A stretch of 64,000 nucleotides of DNA, taken from contig NC_059478.1 of the NCBI RefSeq assembly GCF_018139145.2, positions 24,397,001 through 24,461,000 of the forward strand, read 5' to 3'. The stretch is from Gymnogyps californianus (lineage: Eukaryota; Chordata; Aves; Accipitriformes; Cathartidae). Shown piece after piece: positions 24,801-39,460 of this stretch; the first letter of the stretch is position 1, and each line of letters begins with the position of its first letter. The position numbers were made by a program, and so were the translations under genes. The notes below the pieces were generated by a model, which was not told the DNA's origin, did not search any database, and saw only the letters and a list, made by a program, of their open reading frames with translations.

Positions 24801-27800
24801 TATATACATATTTTTTTTAATGTTACTACCATAGTGTTGCATCTGGGACAGCACAGACCTGCTTTTTAAAAAATTTTTTTAAATCCAGTTAAATGAACAG
24901 TTTTACTATGTTTATTTTAAAAGTTAGCACTTTCTTATTGAATTTGTAAGAATTGGAAAATAAGCACGATGATGTACAGTATAGAAAAGCCAAGGGCTCG
25001 GTCCTAATTCAAGTTATTGTCAGCGGAAATGTGGTAACTGTCAATGTCTGCGATTGTAGCCTGCCCAAGTGTAAGGTGATGCAGCAGGAGCTTAACCTCT
25101 TTTCAGCACGCTAAATCTGATTGTACTTGGGCTTTCTGCTTTGTGCGAAGGGCTTGCACCGAGGCAGCTGCTGTGGTGCTGCAAAGGATGTGTGATTAGT
25201 TGATCACATCTGAGGCCTAAGTTACAAAGAGAAACTTTAAGGGATTCAATCTATTCATTTAGCTGAAGATGAAAGGCAGTTCTGCTATTGCTGTGTCAGT
25301 TTAAAGCTTCTCATTCCACAAAATTATTAATCCTATCATGGTGGTTTGTTCTTTGCTGTGTTTTACCCATTGACAAGTTGTCTTTAAGTTCTGGGACCAA
25401 TTCTGCTCCACTGGTGGTAGAGTAGAATTCAGTAGACTTTCTCCTTCAGTTGGGATTGGCATCAAAATGGATGGCAAACCAGGAGGCTTACTATCAAAAT
25501 AAGTGTTGTTTTGTTTCAAGTAAGAATAAAGCTAGGAAAAAAACCCACCATTGAGCTTGGTACCATATTGCAGCTCCACTTGGAACAGAATATCAAATTA
25601 GTACTGATAAATTTTGCAAACAGGTTCTAGGCTGGTAGAGTGGTATATGAGGAAAATGAATGACTAAAAAGGGGTCTGGATCATGGGGTGAGCTAAGTGC
25701 AAGCAGGCAATAAGGGTTTCTACGTGGCCAAATGTCAAGTTGCATGTATAAAACCTAGAAACTGTAAACCACAATTGAAGCAAAGTGTGCCCCATCGTAT
25801 GAAACAGTGACTAAAAGTATCAGGCATTAACCAGTGAGCAAGAGTTGTCATTGCGATCACGGATAAAAGCGCTATTGTGATTCCCAGATGGCAAGATGAA
25901 AGGGCATCAAGTAGAGAGGTTATATTTTCTTGATACTTGGCACATGTGCTGCGTATAGTACAAAGGTGAAGGATATTGATAAACTGAAATGAATTCAGCT
26001 AGGGAGCCACTAGTGTGAGGTAAAGATGTGGAAAACATGGTGAGAACTGCAAGGAGCACAAAATACTTGGCTTAGCAAACAGTATCAGGGAAGAGCTGAT
26101 CGTAACAGGCGAGTCCCCTAAGTGGGGACAAAATATGGATAATACATTTGATAAGAAAAAGCTCTCCAGTCTAGCAGTCAAAAGCATATTACGATTCAGT
26201 TTTGGTAAGGTCGACCAAGCTTATTAGGCATAAAATGAAATTATTTTCAATAAATTGTAGCTACTTCATTGGGTAATGACATCGTAATTTGTTGCATACT
26301 CCAGCCTTCTGCCTTTGCTGGATACCTGTTGTTTTGTCTGGCTGATGAAGAAGTTGTTCTGCTTCCTGGTGGAAGGGAGCATAAGAAGTTATTTAAGCAA
26401 AATAACAAGAAAATGTTACAGCAAGAAATGGTGCTAAGAAAAAGGGGAAAATGAACTTGTACTCTTGTGTTACAGATTCAGTGGTTCTTTCCTTTGACTC
26501 CGTTGGACATACAATAGGCTCAGGTACAACATTGCCTTCTTCTCTATCTCCCACCTCATGACAAGGCTTCTACTTAATTGGACATGGTAGCCATGTTGGG
26601 AGGCAGGTCACTGAGTCAGACTTCTGTGGAACTCAACCATCTAGCCAAAGTGGGTAAATAATACTTCCACTACGCTTAGGAAGGGACCTAAGGGTCTTAG
26701 TGCGACACGAGGATTAACATGTGGGACCCCTTCCATTACCCAGCAAGGCGGATGACCTGGACATGTTACATGCGTTAGTGATGCGGTTTGTGCTTCTTTT
26801 CTCATGTATAAGGCATTAAGATGATGTCATCCACCAGCTGAAGAAAAACTGTTCTATGCTACTAGGAGAGTTTCTCAGCTAAACAAACAGTTGAGTTATT
26901 TGGGGAAAGACATCAGGAATGCTTCCAGGAAGGAGAAGGTGAAAGAGTCGTAGCTAAACAAACAGGGCTGGAACCTTTTTTTTTTTTTTGGGGTGGAGAT
27001 TGACCAGCAGTATTGAACCCCAGGGCAAATCCTGCCCAATCTAATTTCCTTTGGAACCTAAGCATGACCTTCAATTAAACTGAACCAGAAATCAAAAATT
27101 CTTTTGTGTTGGGGGCATTTCATGAAACCAGTAACTATCCATTTGGCTATGTGTAATACATGAGCTGTAGCCAGGGCAGACCACAGTGAGCACAATACTC
27201 GATGAAATTCAATTTACAATGTATGTATAATGATATATGAAGTGCAACGGAAAGGCTAAGAATTACTCTTATAACTTAAAACCCCTTAACACTTAAAAGA
27301 TGGGGATGTCTTGCAGAAAAGAAAAAATAATCCAAGTGAAGGTTTTGTATTTTATCTTGCTTACTAGCCTTTCCTCTTAGGTTGATAGGGGGAACACGCT
27401 GCCTTCCAACATAGCACCTGTCTTCTGCCTGCACAGTTTGAAAGAGAGCCTGCTGCCTGACACTAACAGCAAAGCTTGAACACAGATTTCCGATTTACTA
27501 ACCCCCGAGCTAGTGGTAGTAACTTGCTTTGTTTACAACACCCCAAATGCTTTCTGCTCTCCCTGTATCTTCTCTAAAACTGATATCTGGAAATGGATCT
27601 CTTGTGGGTGCATGGTCTGATGTGGGAGTATCTCTAGGGTGCTGAGTGCAGAGTGGATATGTTGTTGCGTTTATGGGGGGAAGAGACCCTCTGTTAACTC
27701 CCTTCTACTAATTAATGTCAGTCATAACTGAAGTGTGTTGTTGCCTGTTTCCTTCTGTATTGGGTGACGGTTTCTTTAGACTGCAAAAGTAGGAGGGAAG

Positions 27801-27849
27801 TTGTATAGTTTTGACATACGAAATCTGTGAGTAAAACTCAGGGAAATAT

Positions 27850-27960
27850 TTTGATTACAGCTGAGTGTGTCTGAATCAGCGTACCTACACTGGAGTTATG
27901 CTGGATTGATGTTGGTACAGCTAAGACCAGAATTTGTCCTGGAGTAAAATTTTTAAATAC
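27850..27960. repeat. Possible ancient amniote interspersed repeat
   Basis: The segment with ctacactggagttatgctgg and ggtacagctaagaccagaat resembles a dispersed amniote sequence of the form 'ttacactggtgtaactgagatcagaat'. I cannot assign a family, and similarity is judged from memory only. It could equally be unique DNA. Confidence 0.25.
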
Positions 27961-30900
27961 TACCTACTATGGATTTTTTTTTTCCTAATACTATTTTGGC
28001 TTCTAACTGATGTGAAAACAGTTAACCCTGTGGATAGCTTCCAGTGCAGGGTATCTATGGAGTTAATCATAAATGTTGTGTTATGATACTACCAATAGGG
28101 TGCTAAATTTAGTTATGAAAAGTAGTTCAACTGCTCCGTGTCTTTTGGAGTTCTGTTAATACGGAGGGTGGGAGACAAGCTAATGTAAGCCAGCAGACTG
28201 CCTGGATCTGTTTTAAAAGCACTGGTCTTTGTTCTGCTTGTATATTGCAACTCGAGCTTGGATTGGTTAGGAGTAAGAGAGTAAAATTTGATCTTTTGTA
28301 AACCCTTCCACTGCAACAAGATTGAATTTCTTCATTGAAGAAATATGAAGAAAACTCATATATTTGAGAAGGGAGGCTCAGAAATGTCCAAGAGAGCTGT
28401 ATGTTTATTGCTTTCATATTTTGTGCTTTGCATTCACTGTGCTGCAAACTTGCTCTGAACTGGTATGTGTAATAAGATGTCAAGATGTGTGATGTCTGTC
28501 CAACTGAGGGATAGCTTTCCTTGTTGAACAGGAAGGAGAGAGAGAAAAACTGTGGCTATTGTGCTTCCGCTGTCCATCCCATCTCACCTTGCTGCAGACC
28601 CAGGAAAAGACAGAGCCCAGAAAGAACCCACAGAAACAATGGCAGCTCCAGGCCCAGCCATTCCTAGTAGGTGATGTTTCAGGTTGGGGTAAGAAGGGAC
28701 TAAAGTTACATACTTTGAAACATAAAAATACATATACCTTTTTCTTTATTAGTCAGAATTAAACAGCTGTGAATAAGTCTCCCTGTTAAGATTTCATGCT
28801 GCTTAAAACTAGTACTCATTGACTTATATTTGCATATTAAACAGCCTCTTAAATTGCTCTTTTGTAATTGTTAATCGTGCCATGTGAAGGGCAATGTCTT
28901 GTTGCAGGTTCTGTATTTTATTTGAATTGACTGTCCATATCTTGGTTTTCCCCTTAACTCTTTGTCCCACATGCAAATCTCAGTTTTCAAGGAGGCTGGA
29001 AATCTGTCCTTACGCGTCTCAGATTAGTGATGCTCCCTAGGTTATTCTGGATGAACTTTCTGAACTGGATGTTCAGAAGATCATCTGGCTATGGAGCCTT
29101 AAAGTACTGCTTCACAGAAGATTATTTGCCTAGCGGACACGAGAATCAAATATGCTTGGAGTGAGACTGAATTGTCTGAGGTTCACGCTGTGGTCTAGCC
29201 TTCACAAGTCCAGATGTTTTTGTGATTCTCCTCACACCTGCACCTTCCCTTGAAAGATAAAGTTTGAGCAACAAAGATAAATGTTTGATGTGATGTCTAG
29301 GCCAGTGTTTCAGCTGAAACCATTTCAGAAAGGAGAGTGTCATGCTTTGAACATGGGAAATGTTAAGCAAGACACAGGGTGTTTGAGGAGACCTAGATTT
29401 CATTCAGTTGCCATAGACAGCTAGTACTCTTTTTTTTTTCCCCCCCTCCTTCTTCCCTTTCTAGTTGCTTTGTTTTACTTTGTTGCTAGCAAATCAAACA
29501 TTGGACCTTGAAAGTCAAACTTATACCACTGCTATTTTTGTCAAGACTTTTTCTACCTCCTGTGTCTGAGAGCAAGCAAGTTAAATTTTTATTCTCATTA
29601 GGTGCCTCATTAGGATAGGAGTACACTCAATGTGCAACTTTCCCATCTGCTAATGTGCTTGCTGGAAACATTGATGTTCTAAATACCTGTAGGCTTACCC
29701 TGTCATTAGACATGTTTGATTGCAGCATGGGCTACCAGTTGTATAGCAGTTGTTCTCACTGCAGGCTTAAAATGTTCTAACTTAAACTCAGGCTTAAAAT
29801 GAGTTCTAACATCTCAAGCAACCGAGTATTATCTAGGTGTTGCTCAAATTGTTTGAATATTTTAACTTTGTTGTTGTTGTTGCTTTTTTCTTTTCAATTT
29901 AATTCTTAACCCTTATCAAAAGTTTGGCTTGACTTATGCAAAGAAAATGGAGCTTTTAAAATTTGGTTTAGAGTAGCGTATCTGCTGCGGCTCCTGTACT
30001 TGTGAAAGCCCACATGCAAGACCATGCTTCCAGATGCTGAGTTCACACTGCTAGTGGAGTAATCATCTGAGAGTTTAAATCCATGCTTATTTAGGAGTTT
30101 GCTGTTAGTAATTCCTTATGCTAAAGTCAACTGTTCTGGGAGAAGCTGTGAGAACTATGAAGGAAACTTTCTCTGTTTCCTTCAGCTGCTGAAGATGCTC
30201 AGATAAGCATTTTGTGAAGGATGAGAAGAACTCTGTGTCTGTCCTCCTAAGTACAACTCCAGAGTGAATTTGGTGACTACTTTCCTATGTTTTGGATGGA
30301 GAGTGGTATGGACGGAGGCCAGGAATAGGAATGCAACTGAAATAATCAGGTATTGAGTTGGTAGAATAGTGACAGATTCCTAGCATGAGAGAAAAACATT
30401 GGTGACTTGCAGAAGATCACTTGTTGTTCTTTGGCTTTCTCATGAGAATCTGGTAGTATAGGTCGCTACAATTACAAACTCTGATCTTTCCCAGATTTCT
30501 AGGTTAGTGGTAATTAATTTAGATATTATGTTAATTAGTAGAATTTGTGAGGCTCTGGTAGATGTTCTTGGTTTGAGGAAAACAATTTTAATTTACATTT
30601 GGAGCTGATGTGGTTCTAGTGTCTTGGGTTTTTTTGTGGGTTTTTTTTCCCCCTAATTGTATTTCTGACTGTCTTAATGCTACGTGGTAGTGATGAGAAA
30701 GGAGAGGTGAGCTTATTATACTACATTTTTCTGCATTCCTGTGAAGTAGAAAATAAATGGGAAAGATTATATTTTTTTTTTCTGCTGGTTTTAGTGGCTT
30801 TATTCTGCAAAAATGCTTTTCCCTTTTCATTTTTGATTAATGAAGTTCTACTTCATTCTTTATTTCTTTGAGCTGTAGACTGTGGGAGCTGCTTGAATCT

Positions 30901-33900
30901 TTGCCAATGACTGTCATGTATCGGTTGCATAGTCCTTACGTGACTTTGCCAGCATGTTCAGTATCATCTGTCTTCTTATTAATGCTCTATTCCTCCAATT
31001 GAAAATACAACTGTGAAAGAGTTGAGGTGCAAATGCCAAGAGGTGGCTTAAAGGATACCTCAAAATAAAAGTTTTTTAATGGGATTTTTCTCTATCATGT
31101 GGCATCTCTCTGCATCAAGTCAGTACATCTTGTAAGTCACTAAAAGCCAATATAGATTACTGTTTTGTTAATATTGTTCTTGACTTTTATTAGGAAATAC
31201 GATACAATTTCTAAAATAAAGAATATGTCGGAAGATTCAGTAGGGCAGCATTAACTCCATTAGCCAAGTGGATGCGTGGTAGTAAATGAAACAACTGTTT
31301 ACTTAGCAGAGGTTGCAATCTGGCTTTAAACAGATGACTCCCTGGGAAAAGAAAAAGGGCATATGCAGTTCATAGGAGGAAATTTTTCATCTTCCTGTTG
31401 GAGTCTTTCATAAATTCAGCTTAAAGCAGTCAGTTGCTTTTCTACTGTTGGAGGTTGCTATAGTTTTATTAGGAAAAAAAATTGTAAGGAGTTATATAGT
31501 CCATGTTAAGGTAACCAGAGCCTTTTAAAATGTAGTATGCTAGAATGACCTCTTTTTTGCTTTACTACACCTATTTTGGAGGTAAGACAAGCAGGCAAAA
31601 AAACCTTCCTGATGGATGACCCATACAGCACTATCAAGTGATTGCTTATTTGTTCTTTCTGTGCCTGGGGAATGAATAATGTAGTTGCAGTGTCTAATGA
31701 AGGAGACCCCTCTGGTATATTGCTTTCCTCAGGCTGTAAAGCTGGGCCAGATGTCTTTGGGGGCCCCAGTCAGGAATTACAGGGTGGGGGAAAAAAAACC
31801 CACCTTGAAGGTATAGAGCTGGAAATTGCTTCCTTTTGCTGCTAAATCTGAAACAATAAGTAGTATCCTCATGATTTTAGGTGTCACCAGGGCATGCAGG
31901 GGTTTGTGACTGGAGACAAATTTCTCCCTTCCTTGCTTTGAACTCACAGGTTTGTATTTCAGTTGTGCTGATGGTGCTTGGTGTATCCATTTCCATCAAA
32001 TATGGCTGTTTTCATCAGGTGCAGTATCTGGAAAATGAATACTGAACTTGGTGCAGCAGGATTGGTGTCTTTAGACCAGTTTGCACAGCCTATGAACATT
32101 TTTAATAGATGTGGAATTCCAAGTTTTGCTGAAGGAGCAGTATTGTTAAGGAAGTTCTTTTGCTCCCCAGAAAAAAAGGAAGCCTAAGTGGGGCTACATT
32201 AAAAGTTGTTGAAGAATCATTTTTTTACACGTGGTAGAAATGTCAAATGGGCAGATAGTTCTACACAGACGTAGATTGGTGAGGCATGCTTCTAGTACTG
32301 GGCTGCAAGGGCTCAGCAGTTATCTTTACAGATGTCAGTTCTGCTTCTTCTGTGTAATTTAACAGAGCAGGGAAAGGCACCAAGGACTGGGCTTTGTGTT
32401 ACTAGTATACTCGGGGTTCTCCCTGATGTCACTTGGACAACCTGGAGAAAAAGGCTGTTAAACTTGTATGCAAAAGAGTAAATGGGGATGAGGAGGAAAC
32501 TGGAGCATAGTCATGCATGCAGTCTGTGCAGGACAGTGCTGAGGAGCCCAGGTGGCCTCAGCTCTACCCCTTCTGAACTTGCCTTTGCAATCTTTTTTTT
32601 TCCCCAGTTATTTAAATAGCCTCAGAAAATAATGCTTTCATCAGTAAGCTCCATCACTGAAGAGGTTACAGTGAAAATCATGAGGAAAGGATGCAACACT
32701 AAGTCCTTGTTTGTCCAGTACTTTCATTGTTGCTCAGTAATCCTGAGCGGTATTTTTTTAACCCTGGAAGAAAACCTTTCTTTTGTCCTTTTCAGTTGAT
32801 CCATTGCATATGACTTTTTTTAATTAATTCTTTCTTGTCTCTTGAGTTCTAGCAGAATTGCTTTACATCAGCTGAACTTTTATAACTGTCCCTATGTGTT
32901 TTCTTAGTCCAAGGTGAATGTGAGGTATTTGACCTTTTTCATTGCAGGGTAAGTCATTTTACCTGGCCTTTGCCACAGACGTAGAACTTGCATGTGGACA
33001 GTGACCAAGGCTTAGCTCAGTTGGAGCCTCAGTTCCGCAGAGACCAAACTGCACTGAACAGGATGAAATGTATCAGGGTGGTCTGAGCTGTTCTTGATAG
33101 GACTTCTCTCTTGAATGTCATACTGATTTCTTTGACAAACACAAACATTTTGAATAAAATAGCTAAAATTGAACCTTCTGCCTTCCCTCCGGTACTTGCA
33201 ATTACCAGTTAAACACAGAGAGAACTAGAACTGCATATAGCCCATCTTTTAATAAAAAGTTTAAATTAATTTTCTGTTTCTGTGGGCAAAGTTATTTGTA
33301 CTATGCTTCTAAGTAGCTAGCTGCTAAAGGAATAGTACTCAAGTCATCAGTGAAATCAGTTACGGGTAGTTTGGAAGGATAAAACCAGTAAGCCAAGTTA
33401 ATTCCTGGATTGTTGATTTCAGATTAGTAGCATAAGGGGAAAATTTTGCCCATTCTGCTTGTATGTAGCTATATTTGCTACAGATGCAAAATGCAGTTTG
33501 AAAACTTGATAGATATTGTACACTGTGCTTTATGGCTTTTTGGGTGGTCTGTATGGAGTTTACAGACATTAGACAATGCATTTCTCACTTGCTGCCTGGT
33601 AGCTGGATTTCTGTTGGATACTTCGGAGAAATTTCCATGCTAATGCCAGCATTGAATTTGGCACAGGATTTGCATCATTTATAGAAATTGCTGTGCTTGG
33701 CTGTACTTCTGTTCATATAATCCTAATTACATGCTTTATTATGAAATTGTTGTCAGTTATTAGATTCTTATTCAATTCCGATCTTCCTGGAAATGTGGAA
33801 ATGCATTTTATTTCTGACCTAAGAAGACCTCTTGTTCTTATGGGGCATGATGAAACTTCATTCCCCCATGTTCGTTCATTTCTGTGCTTCTGTACACTAC

Positions 33901-36900
33901 CGTACCACATTGTCAGCTGAGATCTGTAGCTTCCTAGCACAAGTGAGTGTCGTCCTTAGATTGCCTTGCTCTCTCTTAATACTATTGCTTTTATCCCTCA
34001 TGGGCCTTTCAGTCTCTTATGGGCTGAGAATATAAAGCCTTGTTCAGATTCTTCCATTATGTTCTTCTAGTGGATGCAAAATAAGTCCTTTATTATCTTT
34101 ACTAATTTTTGGCTTAAAAAAAAAAAAATCCTATTTCACACAGCCATATAAATGCCTTGCCTGGAGGTTGGTGGGTCAGAGATGGCCTGAGCTGGATCAG
34201 ACCTACCAACCTTGTTAGATCTGAAGGGAGTTCTCCAGAACCACACCCATGGGTAGCTCTGCATTGTGCTTCAGTGCAGAGACCCCCTAATGGGGGGTCA
34301 TCATGATGATGATGTCAGAGGCCAACATCAAACCACAGTCAACATGGCCAGCTGGTCCAAGCTAGTTCTTGGTGGAGATGCTGGAGTGTTTCTACCTTCT
34401 CTCCAGCTGTTTGGTCTGTTTTCTCTAATATTCTAGCACTTCTTTGTCCCACTGCATGAAAAAGAGGAGAAATGTTTTTGTGTATCAGCTGGTTAACTTG
34501 GTGAGTAAGGCTTTAAACTAAGGTGATGGGAGGTGAAAGCCACCTGTAGGTTAGGGCACAGAGAGGTTACATGAGGGCCAAGGCAGGCTCTTGCAGCCAG
34601 TATTTTCAAGGGAGCAAAGTGTAGGAGTGGGATTGCTCCTTTCTCTAGCAGAGAGCTGTGTGATCAGCTCAATCTATCTTCTGTAATCATCACACCCTGA
34701 CCATACTGTATTTTAGATTCAGTTGTACTTGTCTCTGATTTAGTGGGTCTGTGTTTTATTTTGTTTTAAATTAAATACATAACTCCAGACAAAGATTGCC
34801 TTTTCCTGCAGCTGGGCTATATGTGTTTGGCTTTCTCCAGGTGTTTGGGGTTTTATCTGTCTTTTGTGAATCCAGACCACTTCCAGCCAGCATGTGGGCT
34901 GCACTGTTGTGGGTCACAGTGACTTTTGGCCCCTGTATTCATAGTGATACCGCTAAATGACATTGGAAATCTGTAACAGGACTCTGACTTTTGCTAAAAA
35001 AGGAAGCTAACTTTGAATCTGTAATTTAGAGGCTCCTAGTGCCTTTCTTGGGGGAGCAGCATGTGATAGAGATTCATTTCGAAGCCAATAGTAACGCTGT
35101 GACTTCCAGAAGTCCCAGTGAGTGTGAGATGGCCCATGGTGAGGGCAGCGTTTCTTTGCCTGCAGTAGTTTGCACATTTCACCAGCCAGCAAGAGGAAGA
35201 AGCATAGATGCTTCTGGTTTGATATTGCAGCCTGAAAGGATAATTTACACCCAACTGAAAATCAAGAACACGCCTGTGCTTCTAGTTTGAAACCAGAAAT
35301 GTTATTTTGCTTTGTTATACTTCATACATTTTTTGGAAAGTGCCTGTTGCAAGACAGCTGACATACATAATTTTATGAGATTACTTTATACCTCTGTTAG
35401 TAATCATCAGTGAACATCAAAAGTAACCACTTTAAACCTAGGGAAGGTGAAATGCATGTGACAAACGGAAGGTAAATCTTACGAAACATTGCAATGGAGG
35501 TATGTCATCTGTGGCACTTAGCGTTTAGTATGTGTGTGTTTTCTGGTGCTGTGATTGCAAAGCTCATAAAGTGCTGAGTTAGTGGAAAGCCCAGGATATT
35601 GTTGTAGTTATGAGGTGATGTATCTCTTATTGCATTTCCTCTTCTTGTATTTCCTGTTGGGAAGAAGGGAATGTTAGCTTGAATGCGATAAGACTGATGA
35701 CAGGTTGGTCAGTGGCTGTAGATGTTTAAAAAAAAAAAAAAGAGAAGAAGAATACAAAACAATCTCTGTTGCTGTTTGCTCAGTATAGATGTTTTTGAAA
35801 GGAGGAAGGGTTAATAAAAATTGAAGGCATTTTTTTTTTTCCCGGGATGGATACCTTCCTATGCATGATCCTACATGTGGAGAAGGTAAGGTTGGACAGG
35901 AAATAATTTCTTGGAGGAGGAATAAATTGGGAGGAAGTTATGAGGAAAGCAGCACACGGGGGGGAAACACAACTTGTCAGTATTTGGAAGGTGGAAGAGA
36001 GATGCACAGGTGCATTTCTAACATCAAGTACAACGGGGATGGTGGGTGGCACGTGGGTGCTGGCAGAGAACGGATAGTATGTGCCACTATCAAGTACACA
36101 CATGTTCTGCAACTTCTGTTACCTAAGTTATGTCAAACATAATTCTTCCCTTGGCTTGGGAATTAAATCTTAATGGGATTGAAATCAATGGCACAGTTTA
36201 CACTGACCTATCTGGTGCAATTGTTTTGTCTTTGGTACATTTTTAGGCTTTCCTGTTCTGCCGGTAAGTGATAGCATGAAAAGCTTGTGATCTTGTTAGG
36301 TAAACTACTGCAGCAGAAATTCTGGTGGTGTTTCACAAGGAAAACAAACTTCTCTGTTTCCACTGAGCTCTTTCTAAAAGGGTATGAGAATTTTTTTCTT
36401 TTTTCTTTTAATACATCCTGATCACTAAGGTCTGGAGGGATTATCTTTTACTTCTGTTTGTATTGGTTTTTTATTGTATGGTAGTGAGACCCAGTGGTTC
36501 TCAGTGTGAGGAGACCCCTGAGCTTAACCCAACACAAGAAGGACACCACATCTTTTGGGTTTTTTTGTGTAACTTGTGAATTCTAATAGTTTTATTTTTT
36601 GTATCAAGTACTTGATTTACAAGATCACAATGTATTCAAAGATGCTGAATGCAAAGCTTACTTTATACAGGAGTTACAGATGTTCCGAGTGATAACTTTG
36701 GTTCTGTAGCTGTTCCCTGTTTGTGGCATAAACTGCGACTTTTCACTTTCCTATTGAACAACATCACCTGAACATGAAGCATTTTTGCCACCGTGAGTGA
36801 CTTTCCCTTGAAGAAGGGCTGCTTGATTACGAAGTTGTGGGTTGGAATAGACAAGGAATCAAGAAAAATTTCAAAGCTCTACCACGTCAGGACCTAGGAG

Positions 36901-39460
36901 GAGTGTTTGTCATACAAATTACTGGCAAAATGACTTCTACTGCAAGCAGGAAAGCTTTGTATATCACTGCATGCGTGGTTTCAGTAGTGCCTTGTTTTTA
37001 TGACTACAGATATCTTGCTTAATTCTAATGATTTCTAAATTAATGATTGCCCACACATTCTCTTGCTTTAGTATTTCCTGGAGATTCAGAAATGTTAATT
37101 TGGGAATACCTTGAAGTAACAATCTGTGATAACAGCTGCTAGCGACTGGAAATTACGATATAGCTATTTTCAGTTAGAAATAATTATTGCCCTTCCATAA
37201 GGACTTGCTGCTTTTTGGTTTTGGTGCCTTTTGCAGAGGAGACACTTGCAGTTTTTATGATATTGTGTCCCTTGCTTTTGTTTTCCAGAATATGACAAAC
37301 TGGGCTTTCTCCTGAACCTGGACTCAAAATTGTAAGTAGAACAGTAGGACTCTTCTTTGTTTCTGTAGTTACAGATTTCTGTTGTAAGCAACTTTTATGT
37401 CACCTGGGCAGCTGGCTAACTGGACTATACACTTCTACCTGGGACAGCCAAGTCCTGCAGCAACCTGACAATTACGACTTCCTTCCTTACGCTAGGCTTT
37501 GCTGGCCGGCTTGGATTGTGGTTCACTGTCACTAATTCCTGAATGACTGGTCAAGAGGCTATAAATGTCCACCTGAAGCCATGACTGTCAGTCTGCTCTA
37601 GATATCCTACTGTTAATCTCCCAAATGAGGAAAAATGTATTAAACATTTGAAAGCAGGAGGAATGTCAATCTGCAATTTACTGGGATGCTTAGAAGTTTA
37701 TATTTCCTTTCCACTTGTTTCTTTAAAAATGGATACTACTATTTTTGTTTGTAAACTGGAGTGGAAAGAACCTCAACACAAGGCAGTGACCATTTGCTAT
37801 GTCAGAAGAACAACAAAGTGCTGAAGGATGGTACTCATCATGCTTTTTGCCATAAATCAGTCAAATTGAGACTGAACTTCTTAACACTAGGGGTCACTAG
37901 CGACTCTGTTTCTGAGGTCAACAGCCTTGCGGACAATCGGGTATTGGGAGCAAAAAGACTACTAAAACCCTTCTGCCTCTACTGCTTAAAAAGGCACTGA
38001 AGCAATCTACTGGCTTTGAATGACTTTTGAGGATGCATCCCCTGTACAATTTATCATGTTAATATAAAAAACATTCTTAATGTTTAGAAAGTTTCATTGT
38101 ACTTATAGGGTGTAACATTAAAGTTTTGAGTTTAGTCTTGCTGAGCAGCTTGGGAGCTTCCATAATGAAATAAAACCCTTGTAAGTGTGTTGGGAACTGC
38201 TGTTTGCAGGAAATGAGAAAGTCTCTAGGTAGCAGCTTCTTTTACAGAAGCAGCTGGGTACATAAACTCAACTATAGTAACTTATCTGGCAAAAAGGTGC
38301 TGTAGAAGAACACGTATGAGAGAGAACCTTTAGGGGGGAAAAAAAATTAAAAAAAAAAATCAATATTCCTTCTATCTCGTTCCGTGTGCAGGAAGGATGG
38401 CGTTTACTGCATGAATAGCTAGTCAAGGTTTCTTTCTGGTCTCATTTAATGTAGCGTTCTGTGTGGGTTTTGTTGCATGCTGTCTGGAACCCATGCTGGT
38501 TGCACAGTTACCAATTTTTTTTTTAATTGAATTTTCTGTATTGGGACATCCTTGTGATTTAGAGACAATAGCCTATGTACCCTTACAACACTGTGGGATG
38601 AGATGATACATTATCTTCAATTTATACATGTAGAAGTCAAAGCAAAGAGATTAGTCCAAAATTGTGAAGTGGGTAAGTAGCCTTTGAATGAACATCTTGG
38701 TGTTGGTAAGGGAAAAATGCTTTTTAAGTTTTTAAGTAGTCTGATTTTTGTTTTTTTTCCAGACTACTTTGTGTATTTTGTAATGTCCAATTTATTGAAC
38801 GCGCCCATTGACTGTCCACACACTTTTGGCATACCAGCTTTGGATACCAGCCTGTGCTGTGTCCAAACTACTGCTTCAGTCTTGTTCTTCCTATTCCTCC
38901 TTCTGTGCTCACTGTCCTTTTCTTTCTTGCTTTTAGCAAGTCCCACTGAGTCTTTCTTCCCCTCAAGCCTCTGTTACACCCTTTTTTCTCTTCTTTGCTG
39001 ACTTATCTACTTTGATTACAGCTCTCTGAGACATGGCCTGCTCCTTCTTATACTTTAGTATGAGGCCAAGTGAAGTTTTTACCTGCTGGAGAGCTTCTAA
39101 AACCCTAAACTTTTTTTATTAAAACCTCCCCATGATAAAAACTCCCCATTATTTTTGATTAAAGAAAGATTTTGTTGACTACTTAAAAAAAAAAAAAATT
39201 TATATAGCACCCTAAATGTGCATGTTTGCTTTTCAAAGCCATAAAGTTAGCTTCTGGAAAGACTTGTAGTAAAATCAGCAAGATTAAAATAAATATTATG
39301 AGGTTAAGTTAAGAAGCAAAGAAAGCAAGTACTATACATAGGTGACATCACTTTTTTTTTTTACTGTAATTGTCCTTTGTTGGTTTTAGGTTGGGGTTTT
39401 TTCCTTTTTTGTTGTTGTTGTTTTGTTTGTTTATTTGTTTCTTCTGTGGAAGTAAAGCTG
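27961..39460. other. Non-coding stretch with two weak exon candidates
   Basis: Two splice-flanked short open stretches (28598-28670 and 34437-34500, both plus strand) are noted in the findings but are not supported as genes. The rest shows short homopolymers, a (TTG)n tract near 29867-29882, a small hairpin (gaccccc/ggggggtc) at 34281-34300, and the G/T tract at 39378-39440. Confidence 0.5.

Larger units (their letters stand above)
12236..27849. other. Non-coding stretch, no gene seen
   Basis: AT-rich DNA with T/G tracts (for example 14476-14511 and 15095-15116), the T8-A18 run and the CpG-rich block listed separately. A non-repetitive block at about 24990-25290 is noted in the findings. I see no supported exon. 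Confidence 0.5.
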
